Shown: positions 31,805 to 41,257 of the stretch, one piece after another
Layout: every line of letters begins with the position of its first letter
Position numbering within the stretch: position 1 is the first letter of the stretch
From: Tupaia tana
Lineage: Eukaryota > Chordata > Mammalia > Scandentia > Tupaiidae
Reading direction: 5' to 3'
Assembly (NCBI GenBank): GCA_026018925.1
Contig: JAKSZU010000002.1
Coordinates: 14,412,162-14,476,161, forward strand
Length of the DNA: 64,000 nt
Notes under the pieces: generated by a model
The model's input: only the letters and a program-made list of their open reading frames with translations
Database searches by the model: none
What the model was told of the DNA's origin: nothing
Position numbers and translations under genes: made by a program

Positions 31805-33741
31805 ATTAAAACATTGTCATTGAGATATATTTCATATATCATAAAATTCACCTATTAATGTACACTTCAGTGATTTTTCAGTACATTCTCAGAATTGCAC
31901 GCCCTTCACCAATATCTAGTTTTAGAACATTTCATCACCCACTCCCCCAGAAAATTGTCCTCACATGCCCTCACTTCTCAGTTCTTCTCCCGCCATCTCT
32001 TATCCCCCTTCCCCCCACCGCAAGGCCCTGGTAACCACTAATCAACCTTCTCTGTGTGTGCATATTTGCCTTTTCTGGAAATTTTACATAAGTGGAATTA
32101 CACCGTATGTGGTCTTCCGTGATGAAGTTTCTCTTCACAACACTTAACAGTGGAATTGCTGGGTCATATGTTAGTTCCGTGTTTAAGCTTTTGGTAACTA
32201 TGTTTTCCAAAGCACTGGCCAGTTTACATTTCCACCAGCAATGTATGAAGGTTTCTCTTTCTCTCTATTATGCCTATGGGTGTTATTTCCTTTCTGTTCA
32301 TTATAGCCTAATTTGTGTGATAACACATTGTAACTCCAGCTTACATTTCCCTAGTGACTAATGATGCTAAATATCTTTTCATTTATTTATTGGTCATCTG
32401 TATATCTTCTTTTGAGAAAAATGTATTCAAGTAATTTGCCCATGTTTTTCATTGATTTGCTGCATTGCTGAATTCATTTTTCTGTTCTAATAGTTTTATT
32501 ATTAAATATTTAATATTCTCCATAAATTAAAAATGATATAATTAACAAGATAAGATGGTTGTATAGCTTCCTTTTCTATTTTTATGCTTCTTATTTCTTT
32601 TTCTTTCCTGATTGCACTGGCTAAAGCCTTTAGTGCAGTGTTGAACAGAAGTACCAAGAGGAGGCATAGTTTTCCTTTCTTGATATTAGGGGAAAGTATT
32701 CAGTATTTCTCCATTGAGTATGAGAGAAGTTATTCTTCCTAAATGTCCTTTAGCAGATTAAGGACATTCCTCTTATTCCTAGTTTGTTGAATATTTTTAT
32801 CATAAAACCATGTTGAAATTTTGTTAAATTACTTTACTCCACCAACTGAGACTACATGAGTTTTATTCATAATCCTGTTACTATGATGTGTTATGTAATT
32901 AATTTTCAGATGTTAAACCAATCTCCCTATTCTACTATAAATAACACTTGGTCATAGTATACCACCCTTTGTAGCTTGCTTGATGTGATTTGCCGGTATA
33001 TTGTTCAGAAATGTTGTGTCCAAATTTGTAAGTGATATTGGTATGTTTTTTTCCTTATAATATCTATCTGAGTTTTATATTAAGGTAATATTAGCCTCAG
33101 AATGAGTTGAGTTAGGAAATATCCCCTTTTTCTATTTTTTGATAATTTGTGAAACATTTGTATTAAATCTTTAAATGTTTGGTGGAATTTGCCAGTGAAG
33201 CCCCCTAGGCCTCGGTTTGTTGCAAGGTTATTTACTAATTCAATCTTTTTATTTAGTATAGTCCTTTTCCCACTCTCTACTTCTTCTTCATATGTTATAA
33301 AATGTGTGAGTCAGTTTTGCTGGTATTCATCTTTCTAATAATCTGTTTGTTTTATCTAAGTTATCTAATAGGTTACCATCTTTTCTTCATGGTACTCCTT
33401 TATAACCCTTTTTATTTCTGTAAGGCCAGTAGTGATGTCTCATCTTTCATGACTTTAGTACTTTGAATATTGTCTGGTTTTTGTTTGTTTGTTTTGTTTT
33501 GATCAGTCTAGCTAGAGATTGTCAATCTTATCAGAGAAAAATCATTAAAAGCAACAATTATGTAGTCTTCTACCTGTGTATTTAACTTGATTAGGAATCT
33601 ATTTGCTTGTGTGAGTTTGTGTTACTGTCTAGTATTCTTTAATTTCAATTCCTTTTGGCATTTTTTACACAGTAGATTTGCTCATGATAAATTCTTTTTG
33701 CTTCTGCTTATCTGAGAATATTTTAATATCTCTTTGATTTT
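31805..33741 (-). mobile_element. Old L1M element: 3' UTR, ORF2 C-terminus and RT region
   Basis: Minus-strand LINE-1. TCATTGAGATATATTTCATATATC at the left is the reversed L1MB/MC 3' UTR. GTGGAATTGCTGGGTCATATG and TTCCACCAGCAATGTATGA (32150-32250) are reversed ORF2 C-terminal sequence. 32560-33480 matches the reversed ORF2 reverse-transcriptase region (e.g. AATTTGCCAGTGAAGCCCCC near 33188). Order along the minus strand is normal apart from deletions. Full of stops; long dead. It continues right of the younger insertion to about 35580. Confidence 0.75.
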
Positions 33742-33755
33742 GAAAGAGAGTTTCC

Positions 33756-34031
33756 AATCAGCTTCTTTAGTTCCTTGTGTATTCTGGTTATCAGTCCCTT
33801 ATCTGATGCATAACTTACAAAAATATTTTCCCATTCTGAGGGCTGTCGATTCACACTAATTACTGTGTCTTTTGTCATGCAGAAATTTCCTAGTCTGATG
33901 TAATCCCACTTGTCTATTCTGGGGATTATAGACTGTGCTTTGTGGGTCTTATGTAAGAAGTCTTTCCCTACCCCAATGTCTCCCAGAGTTTCCCCAGTGT
34001 TTTCTAGAAGCAGTTTAATAGCTATGATCAA
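33756..34031 (-). pseudogene. L1 ORF2 fragment in the nested insertion
   Basis: Minus-strand translation shows the ORF2p C-terminal blocks ENTGETLGDIGVGKDF, KWDYIRLGNFC, VNRQPSEWENIF and SDKGLITRIHKELKKL, which belong to the segment after the reverse transcriptase. The same region is present in the 5.9-7.7 kb L1. The frame is open across the fragment, so it is fairly young, but it is an isolated piece and not functional. Confidence 0.88.
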
Positions 34032-34078
34032 ACCACAGCAACATGCTGTAAATGTTTCTGATTTGACTGGTTTTTATT

Positions 34079-34109
34079 AATAAAACTCTTGGGCAATCAA
34101 AAAAAAAAA
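34079..34109 (+). terminator. AATAAA signal and A tail of the nested retrocopy
   Basis: AATAAA at 34079-34084 (ATTAATAAAACTC) lies about 15 bases before the 11-A tract that ends at the target-site duplication. This is the spacing expected of a polyadenylated RNA that was reverse-transcribed. Confidence 0.65.
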
Positions 34110-34242
34110 GAAAGACAGTTTCACTGGATATATGATTTTGAGCTGTCTTTTTCTTTCAACATTTTGGTTGTGCCATCCCACTGCCTCTTACCTTCTAAAT
34201 TTCTCATGAGAAGTGACCTCTGCATCTCACTGGAAAGTCCAC

Positions 34243-34248
<6 letters not shown>

Positions 34249-34283
<35 letters not shown>
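34249..34283. repeat. Poly(A) tract, 35 A
   Basis: Uninterrupted A run inside old L1M sequence. Its left flank (GTGACCTCTGCATCTCACTGGAAAGTCC) does not follow the L1 consensus and could be a very short retro-insertion; not resolved. Confidence 0.9.
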
Positions 34284-34287
<4 letters not shown>

Positions 34288-34538
34288 ATTCTATTGCTTT
34301 CAAGATTCCTTTATTTATCTTTGACTTTTGCCAGTTTGACTATAATGTGTCTAAATATGGATCTCTTTCAGTTTATTGTATTTAAAGTTTGTTGTACTTA
34401 GTTCTATTGAGAGTTGAATGTGTATAATATTTTTCATCAAACTTGAGTAATTTTGTTAAGATGTTATTATCAAACTTTACTTTTTTAGACAATCTTTATT
34501 TATTAATATGAGTCCCTCGAGGACATTTTCTACATTTT

Positions 34539-34827
34539 CTTTTTTTGAGAGAGAGATATTTTTACTATATGCTACATGCACTCACCAGGGAAACAGAAAT
34601 AGAGATTGAAAGTGAGAAATAGATTGAAAGTGAGAAATCCCCCTCCTTCCCCCCATCCCCAGGCCACACTGCAATCCCAATCTCTTCTTCTCCATTCTCC
34701 TCTCAGGATTTGAGGCATGCATACACACACGCCCAGCATGGGTTTCAAGCCACAAGGTTTGGGACTCAAACCACAGTTAACCATGTGGGAGTCCTGCACC
34801 CTAACCACTATAATACCTGCTGGCCCC
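34539..34827 (-). repeat. tRNA-headed SINE inside L1M
   Basis: TTTTTTTGAGAGAGAGATATTTTTACTATATGCTACATGC (diverged 3' end), an internal small duplication GATTGAAAGTGAGAAAT, CCCCATCCCCAGGCCACACTGC body, head GTGGGAGTCCTGCACCCTAACC...TACCTGCTGGCCCC. GGACATTTTCT / GGACACTATTTCT flank it. Confidence 0.85.
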
Positions 34828-34864
34828 TGGACACTATTTCTTAAAGTATTTTTTCTATCCCTTT

Positions 34865-35095
34865 ATTTTTTTTTCTTTTTTCAGAGAGAGATTTTTTGCT
34901 ATAGTGTGTGTGTGTGCTCACTGGAAAGACAGAGGGAGAAAGATAGAAAGCAAGAAATCACCCCATGGGGGGAATGGTTAAACTGTAATCCCTTCTCCTC
35001 CATTCTGCTCTTGGAATTTTGGGAACACACACGCACACACACACCCGACAAGAGTTTCAGGCCATTGGTTCTGAGACTCAAACCATGGTCAACCC
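34865..35095 (-). repeat. tRNA-headed SINE, head-truncated
   Basis: TTTTTTGCTATAGTGTGTGTGTGTGC, body GGGGGGAATGGTTAAACTGTAATCCC, ACACACGCACACACACACCC, and a head that stops at CATGGTCAACCC. The expected distal head is missing. Confidence 0.82.
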
Positions 35096-35580
35096 TTTCT
35101 CATCCTTTTATATTTCTGGAATTTCATCATGCATATGTTGGTAGATTTGATGATAAACCACAGGTCTCTGGGACTCTATTCATCTTTATTTATTGTTTCC
35201 TTCATATCCTTAAGATTTATAATTTCATTGGAAAGTCTTTATGTTCACCAGCTCTTTCTTCTACCAGCTAAAACCTGTTGTTCAGCTCATCTAGTGAAGT
35301 TTTCATTTCAGATATTTACTTTTCCACTCCAAAATTTATTTGACTCTTTTTTACCTATATCATGTCTATCTCTTGATATTCTCTGTTTGTTAAGATGTTA
35401 TTACCAAACTTTACTTTTTTAGACAGTCTTTATTTACTAATATGAGTCTCTCAAGTACATTTTCTGTTGACTAGTCTTTGCTGTTAATGTAGCATACTTT
35501 TATTTCTTCTTCTTCAAACATTTTTGTTGGAACCCAAACATTTTAGGCAATATATTATAACAACTTAGGTATCAGATACC

Positions 35581-35984
35581 TTTACACACACCTACCCAGG
35601 CAGGTGAAAGGTCCAGCCTCAACGAGCTGAGTCTAATAAGGTAAAAAGAAAACGGGATGATTGCCAGGAGGGTTAGGATTGACCAAATAAGAAAATAAGT
35701 TCAGGAAAATGAGAGCAGTGTCTGACTGTCACAAAGTGGATAACAAATATGGAAGGAGAGACAGTAAAGCTAGAAATAACACTTCAGTATTGAATCAGAT
35801 TTAGAAATGTCAGTGTGAATGAGTATTTTTCAGTATATGTAGAAAAATGTAGAAACAAGTGTAGATGTGTGTGCACAATCTCACACACACATGCACTCAT
35901 ACATCCTTATTGCATGCCTATGAGAAGCCATATTCCTAGAGGTGCATAAATCTTATCGTTTAATGATATTATCTACCAAAAAGG
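35581..35984. other. Unique DNA with a short (CA)n
   Basis: No recognised repeat apart from CACACACACATGCAC near 35881. Purine-rich around 35640-35800. Confidence 0.45.
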
Positions 35985-36058
35985 TGCTCGCTCGCTCACT
36001 CACTCTATCTCTCGCTCTGTCAAGTACACACACCCTCTAGCAATAAAAAATCAATTAA
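35985..36058 (+). repeat. SINE 3'-end fragment
   Basis: CTCGCTCACTCACTCTATCTCTCGCTCTGTCAAG then CACACCCTCTAGCAATAAAAAATC corresponds to the CT-rich and CCCTATAGCAAAAA end of the SINE family. The head and body are absent. Confidence 0.55.
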
Positions 36059-36069
36059 AGATGCAACTC

Positions 36070-36565
36070 AGTGTGATACTAATCACATGTCTGTTTTCTA
36101 TACAGAAAAATATGTAATATCAAAGGGAATTGAAATGAAAAGATATACAATATGAATTAGTTCTCCCCGTATTATTACATAGATTTCATAAAGCTGCAAT
36201 AGGATTCCCAGAATATTAATATTTTGGTGGAAATTCACAAATTATTTCTAAAATTTATATAAAAGCAAAGGGTCAACATTTGTTTAAGGGTACTGGGTTA
36301 TGAGAATTGTATAAAGCCACAGTGAGTGTATGTTATTGGCAAAAAGTAGACACAAACAATGAATATGTAGTATTCTTTATTTGATTGTCACATGTCTCAT
36401 GCATGCTTGGAAAATCCATGTTGTACCCCATAAAGATGTACTACAATTAAATGTAGATAAGAGATTGTAAAATAAAATAAAATAGAAAAAAGTATAGACA
36501 AAATAAAATGGAGCCAGAAATGAATCTCTTATAAGTAGATGCTTTTATTGTAACAAATTTTGTAT
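36070..36565 (+). mobile_element. Old L1 ORF2 fragment, plus strand
   Basis: Sequence around GGTGGAAATTCACAAATTATTTCTAAAATT, AAAGCCACAGTGAGTGTATG, TTGGCAAAAAGTAGACAC and, after an interruption, AAAATGGAGCCAGAAATGAA parallels the L1 ORF2 region encoding '...YYKA..IK..WYWHK...'. It is decayed. A small L1 3' tail is inserted at about 36362-36480. Confidence 0.6.
36362..36480 (+). mobile_element. Short 5'-truncated L1 3' end
   Basis: TGTTGTACCCCATAAAGATGTACTACAATT and a (TAAAA)n tail match an L1 3' terminus ('...ataccccataaatatgtacaatt'). AAAAAGTAGACACAAA on the left and AAAAAGTATAGACAAAA on the right look like the target duplication. It splits the ORF2 fragment above. Confidence 0.65.
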
Positions 36566-36589
36566 CACAGAACCATAGATAAGAATGCA

Positions 36590-36598
36590 GGAAAAAAA

Positions 36599-36630
<32 letters not shown>
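36590..36630. repeat. A-rich / (CAAAA)n tract
   Basis: GGAAAAAAAAAAAAAACAAAACAAAAC...; likely the 3' tail of a retroelement. Confidence 0.75.
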
Positions 36631-36725
36631 TGTGCTGAGTCAAGTAGACATCAATATTGGAAAAAAATCAAAAGGACTCCTACATAACACCACACCAAAA
36701 TCTATACCCTATCTGTTACAGATCT

Positions 36726-37016
36726 CTTTTTCTTTTTTTTTTCTTTTTCTTTTGTTTTTTTTTTTTGGAGAAGTTTTTGCTATAGGGCACATACGCTTGC
36801 CAGACAGACAGAGACAGAGAGATAGAAAGTGAGAAATCATCCCCCAGGGGGGATGGCCACACTGCAATCCCTTCTCCTCCATTCTCCTCTTGGGATCTTT
36901 GGCATGCACGCACACACACCCGGCATGAGTTTTAAGCCACCGGGTCCAGGATTCAAACCGCAGTCGACTACATGGGAATCCAGTGACATAGCCATTATGC
37001 TAACTGCTGGTCCCTG
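36726..37016 (-). repeat. Full-length young tRNA-headed SINE
   Basis: Long T/C-rich tail, GAAGTTTTTGCTATAGGGC, GGGGGGATGGCCACACTGCAATCCC, head ending GCTAACTGCTGGTCCC. Exact target duplication TGTTACAGATCT at 36714-36725 and 37017-37028. Confidence 0.93.
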
Positions 37017-37400
37017 TGTTACAGATCTTAATGTGAGTGGTGAAAACATCCCCTGAATAGGTTGCACAGTAGAACTTCCTGCAGTGAGGAAATTTCTTAA
37101 TATCTACACTCTTCAACATGGTAGTTGCTAGCCACACATTGCTTTTGAGCACTTGACAGGTGGCTAGTGTAACTAAGCCACTATGTTTTTTATATTATTT
37201 AATTTTACTCAGTGTAAATTTTTATATCTATATAATAGTGACTACTATATTCAACTGCACATTTCTAGATGGTAATGTAAGAGAATGACCTTGGGCTTGA
37301 CAGGTATTTTCTTTATTAAACAAAAAAGAGCTCTCCAAAAAAGAAAAAAAAAAAAAAAAACTGATAACTAACACTACATTTAAATTAAGAACTTCTTCAC
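37017..37400. other. No recognised feature
   Basis: AT-rich unique sequence with an A run at about 37345-37362. Confidence 0.45.
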
Positions 37401-37404
37401 TTCT

Positions 37405-37735
37405 TCATTCAAACAAGAAGCCATTTTAAAGCTGAGGTGTGTCCTGGCCTGTTCAGGGAAGCTATGCTCTAAACTCCATCTTCTAGACTCCCGAAATATT
37501 CAAACAAGGGACAGAGGATGGTCTCTGTCCTCTTCCTGTCTCTGGCTATCTGTCTCTCCATCTGTATTGCACTCTCTCTCTCTTTAAATTTAATTTTTTT
37601 TATAAGTTTTCAACCACTTCTCCTCACCTTGAGCCTTTTCTTTTCACTTGCTAATTTCAGAAGCCATTTTAAAGCTGAGGCGTGTCCTGGCCTGTTCATA
37701 CGGTGCGCTGGCATGCCAAAAGTTTTCATTTTTCA
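37405..37735 (+). repeat. Possible LTR remnant with a 40-bp direct repeat
   Basis: GAAGCCATTTTAAAGCTGAG followed by GTGTCCTGGCCTGTTCA occurs at about 37419-37458 and again at about 37660-37699 with a single base difference. Around the first copy, CTCCATCTTCTAGACTCCCG, AATATTCAAACAAGGGACAGAGG and GTCTCTGTCCTCTTCCTGTCTC resemble the distal part of an ERV LTR. The family is not identified and the boundaries are approximate. Confidence 0.45.
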
Positions 37736-38437
37736 TGTGTAAAAAAATTTTTTTCCCTCTTTTAGTAATATTTTTCTAGTTTTTTTTTTCTTTTACTTTT
37801 ATTTTATTAACTTTATTTTCCACTCTAAGCTTCACTCTTCACACACTGAATGTCTAGGTAGGGTAGGCTTTTGTGCACAGTAACCAAGTGTCTCAATACT
37901 TTTAGTGTCATTGAAATCCTCAACGCTTATTGAACTGCCTGCTTTAAGGAAGAAATTACTTTTTATAAATCTGAGCTAGTAATCTCTTTCTGTGGATACC
38001 ACATTGTGAAGCACAATGGAGGAGAGATTTTTGTCACAGAATGACCAGAAAGAGGCACAAGAAACAGGAGAGACTTTTGTCACAGAATGACCACAGAGGC
38101 ACAAGAAACATGAGAAACCAAAAAAATATCTCTCTCCTAAGGGAAAAGAACAATCCCTCATCATCCACAGACAGTAGAGTAGAACTCTTGGAAATGTCTG
38201 ATAGAGAATTTTGAATATTCATAGTGAGCAAACTAAAGGAGAGGTAAGAGCTGAGAGATAATGAACTCCAGAAGATGTAGAAGAAAAGAGACAATGAGTT
38301 CCAGGAGGTATTGAAGTTCTTCCATGACTTAAAAGAGGAAATACACAACATAAAAAAAAAAAAAATGGAACTATTAGAAATGAAGGCTGCCATTCAGGAA
38401 ATCAAAACCTCCCTCGAAAGTATTAAAAGCAGATTAG

Positions 38438-38697
38438 GGGACCAGCAGTTGGTGTAATGGCTATGTCGCTGGACTCCCACGTAGTCGACCGCAGTTCGAG
38501 TCCCGGACCTGGTGGCTTAAACTCACGCCGGGCGCGTGTGCGTGTGTGCCCAAGATCCCAAGAGGAGAATGGAGGAGAAGGGATTGCTGCGTGGCCATCC
38601 CCCCTGGGGGGGTGATTTCTCGCTTTCTGTCTCTCTGCCTCTCTCCGTCTGTCTGGCGAGCGCACGCGCCCTATAGCAAAAAAATCTCTCCAAAAAA
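38438..38697 (+). repeat. Young full-length tRNA-headed SINE inside L1 ORF1
   Basis: GGGACCAGCAGTTGGTGTAATGG head to GCCCTATAGCAAAAAAATCTCTCC and A tail, CpG-rich. Exact target duplication AAAGCAGATTAG at 38426-38437 and 38698-38709. A good reference copy of the family: head about 72 bp, body about 100 bp, pyrimidine-rich 3' portion about 75 bp. Confidence 0.96.
38450..38503 (+). promoter_or_regulatory. Internal pol III promoter (A and B boxes) of SINE
   Basis: A box TGGTGTAATGG at 38450-38460 fits TRGYNNARNGG. B box AGTTCGAGTCC at 38493-38503 fits GGTTCRANNCC with one mismatch. Spacing is tRNA-like. It shows how the family was transcribed; activity of this copy is unknown. Confidence 0.75.
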
Positions 38698-39510
38698 AAA
38701 GCAGATTAGTCATGCAGAAAATCTAATCTCAGATGTTGAAGGCAAAAACTCTGATCTAGGAAAAAACAACCCAAAAAAATGACAAAAATACTCCAAAAAA
38801 GTGAGAATACTATACAAGAAATACTAGACAGCATTAAGCATCCAAACATCTGTATAACCGGTATTCCAGAAGGTGAGGAAACTAATAAGGGCATTGATAA
38901 TCTATTCCATGAACTCTTGGAAGAAAACTTTCCAAATCTAGAGAGGCATTCAAATATCCAGACTCAAGAAATACAAAGAAGCCCTAATAGAATCAACCCA
39001 AGAAGATTTTCTCCAAGGCACATCATAGCCAGACTGGCCAAATCTACAGACAAAGACAAAATACTAAAACTGGCAAGAGAGAAACGTCATAACATTATAT
39101 ATAACCTTACTTATAAAGATTATCTAATCAGGCTAACCTCAGACCTCTCATCAGAAACAATGTGACCAAGGGAAGAATGGGAAAATATATTCAAAGTGTT
39201 AAGTGAAAAACGGTTTCAACCAAGAATACTATACCCAGCAAGATTATATTTCATAAGGAAAAAAAGGATAAAAACATTCTCAGATAAACAAGACATGAGA
39301 GAATTTGCAAATAGCAGACCCACTCTTCAAGAAGTTCTGAAAGGAATGCTCTACCAGGAAAACTAAAGACACACATACAGAAATAAGAGAATAAAAGGTA
39401 ACCAAGGAAATGTCCAATTTAATGCTAGGGACAAGAAATATCAGTCATAACGTTGAATGTTAACTTCCAGGATTTAAATGGAAAGACTGGACCACAGTAA
39501 CACTGTATAT

Positions 39511-40484
39511 TCAACAGAAGAGAGTTTGAACAGAAGACTGAACAGGCAAAATAGAATTTTATGACTTTTTGAGTAAAACATTACTGATTTTACTATGCTT
39601 TATTTTTCCAATTAAAGCATTTTACTTTCTTTTGAGTTGTTGATAGGTTCAGCAATTTGTTAAAATATTTTTCTTGTTTGTTTCTTTAAATGGAAACATA
39701 CACTTTTCTTCCTTTCTGACCCTTCTGCAATTGGAAAATATTTGGGAGCATTCTTATTTTGTGGCAGAAGGGTTATTTGCATAAGGTCAATAATGCTTGT
39801 TGCATTGAATTAGAAATTGGAAATACTCATTGGACAGGGCTTTGATTGGAATGTCATATCAGAAGATTAATCAGAAAACTATGGAACTAAGGTGGATCTC
39901 AAGTAAGCCAACAGAAGCTCTTAGAAAGATGGCCTGGCACCATAAATAGTTCTCCCTGGAAGAGGATTAGAAAAGATATATGAAAGAATTGGATTAGAAA
40001 AGATATATGAAAGAATCTATAACATAAAATAACCTGGACTTTTCTAGCCCAGCATTATAATCAGTAGAGATTGCAAAAGAGCAACCACACCAGAGGATTA
40101 TCTTGAGAAAGACTTTGAAGGAAGAAAAAGAGACTGATCTTTGCTAGCAGATGGTATGTCACAGAATATTTGGTAGGCAGGGCTGAATTCAGAAGGTTTA
40201 TGTGTGACTTGTGTGCTGGGCATTTGCTTTTTAACAATTTGAGTAGTTGACATGTAAATATTTTCTCAAAAATATTTAAAACCATATTGTCTCTGTTGTT
40301 ATTGAGTCACAAACAAAATTATAGAAAATTATAAGAAATGTTTTAAACATTATCTTTAAAATTCAGTATTTTGAAATTTTGAAAGTTGTTTATTAACTAT
40401 CAAGAACTATGGAGTATGAGCTAAAATTTTTTGATATGTAAAGTAAATATTTGTGGAAAAATGTAAAAATAAATTAATTAATAA
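39511..40484. other. Unassigned AT-rich stretch with a 27-bp tandem duplication
   Basis: No recognised family. A 27-bp unit GGATTAGAAAAGATATATGA... is duplicated head to tail at 39964-39990 and 39991-40017 with one difference. It separates L1 ORF2-start sequence on the left from L1 ORF2 C-terminal sequence on the right, so it may be an insertion or a replaced segment. Confidence 0.45.
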
Positions 40485-40633
40485 AAAACTCTCTAAAAGA
40501 AAGAAAGAAAAAAATTTAAATAAACTTTCAAAAAAAAATAAAAAGAACTTCTATTCATCAGAAAACATAACTGAGAGAATAAAAGGGTAAGCCAACAAGT
40601 TGAAGAAGCTATTGCAGTAAATACAGCTAACAG
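40485..40633 (+). mobile_element. L1 ORF2 fragment left of ERV-like LTR
   Basis: AAAGAACTTCTATTCATCAG, ACATAACTGAGAGAATAAAAGG and AGCTATTGCAGTAAATACAGC parallel the L1 ORF2 stretch 'cttctgttcatcaaaagacaccattaagaaagt...agatatttgcaa'. It resumes after 41085. Confidence 0.6.
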
Positions 40634-41084
40634 GCCCCAATCTGGAATTGCTGCAAAAATTAGATGCCAAGGAACAGAAAAACAGCACTCAGAAAGATAG
40701 AATTGTTTTATTACATCAGCGGACATGGAGAAGTTAATACTCTCTATCTCCGGCCCCAGCTGAGAGTTGGACACAGTCTTTTATGAGTGAATTGGGGAGG
40801 GGCAGTTTCAGCACACTTGGAGTGTCCTATCAGGGAAGGAGATAAGTGTCTGCCCTAATACAAAGCAGGCAGAAAAACAGGGAATCCAATGTGCTCAAGG
40901 CCTCTGGCTGCTCAACAGTTCAGGGGAGGGGCAGTTAGCTCACGGGGATACAGAAAGCCCAGGCAGTTCTCAGCCCTGTGTTGCTTCAAGGTTGCTCATG
41001 AGTTCCTCCATATCAGAACAGAAGGTTCAGGCAGTTATCAGCCTTGAGTTGCTCCACATCAGAATCTGTGAAGGTTTCCATATG
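40634..41084 (-). mobile_element. Probable ERV LTR, antisense, inserted in L1
   Basis: Read on the minus strand it shows a TATA-like CTCATAAAAGACTG (about 40778-40790), GC-richer transcribed part, a poly(A) signal AATAAA (about 40708-40713, TTTATT on plus), and a CTGTTTTTCTGTTCC segment after it. Upstream (41050-40800) two similar blocks CTGATAACTGCCTGAACCTTC and CTGAGAACTGCCTGGGCTTTC look like a U3 tandem. It splits L1 ORF2 sequence that aligns on both sides. No coding region; family and exact ends unresolved. Confidence 0.55.
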
Positions 41085-41257
41085 TCAATGAGAAATTTAT
41101 ACAAATAATAGACATAATGGAAAATGACTGTTTGAGCTCTTCACAGAAGGGGAAATGGTGATTTATATCACATGTTATCAGACACTTCTAATCAAAACCA
41201 CAAGATAGCACTGCACATATCCTACAAGAAAGACCAAAATTCTACTACTAATAGGAC

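Larger units (their letters stand above)
33742..34123 (+). mobile_element. Nested retro-insertion: inverted L1 ORF2 piece plus non-L1-like 3' tail
   Basis: Flanked by GAAAGAGAGTTTC (33742-33754) and GAAAGACAGTTTC (34110-34122), one mismatch. Between them, 33756 to about 34024 is L1 ORF2 C-terminal sequence on the minus strand. About 34025-34098 is plus-oriented sequence ending TTAATAAAACTCTTGGGCAATC and an 11-A tail (34099-34109). Removing the insertion restores the older L1M sequence. The 3' segment does not resemble the usual L1 3' end in this window (5.94 kb). Candidates are an L1 with a 3' transduction and 5' inversion, or a chimeric L1/mRNA retrocopy. Confidence 0.75.
34124..35580 (-). 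mobile_element. Old L1M continuation (5' region)
   Basis: ACTGGATATATGATTTTGAGCTG, CCATCCCACTGCCTCTTACC, GCTTTCAAGATTCCTTTATTTATCTTTGAC, TTTGACTATAATGTGTCTAAATATGG and, at the right end, ACATTTTAGGCAATATATTATAACAAC are reversed sequences of the 5' part of old L1M elements. The stretch is interrupted by a 35-A tract and two SINEs. A 75-bp segment occurs twice (about 34455-34531 and 35390-35466). Confidence 0.6.
38194..39366 (+). pseudogene. Decayed L1 ORF1
   Basis: L1 ORF1p is an RNA-binding trimeric chaperone of the L1 RNP. The N-terminal coiled-coil part (38194-38437, with DLKEEI- and MKAAIQEIK-like heptads) has stops. It is split by a SINE at 38438-38697. The rest has the RRM and C-terminal domain motifs: ITGIPEGEE, ENFPNLER, QRSPNRINPRR, RHIIARLAKSTDKDKILKLAR and, after an in-frame TGA at 39163-39165, EEWENIFKVL, FQPRILYPARL and PTLQEVLKGML before TAA at 39364-39366. 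The long surviving frame suggests moderate age; it is not functional. Confidence 0.9.
37975..39510 (+). mobile_element. LINE-1 5' region, ORF1 and ORF2 start, SINE-interrupted
   Basis: Plus-strand L1. A 45-bp segment (TTTTGTCACAGAATGACC...GCACAAGAAACA) is repeated in tandem at about 38029-38117, just before ORF1. ORF1 follows (38194-39366), then an intergenic stretch and the first residues of ORF2 at about 39445-39485 (ATAACGTTGAATGTTAAC). After that the sequence stops matching L1. It may belong to the same element as the ORF2 pieces at 40.5 and 41.1-42.5 kb, which would imply loss of the endonuclease and RT regions. Confidence 0.75.
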
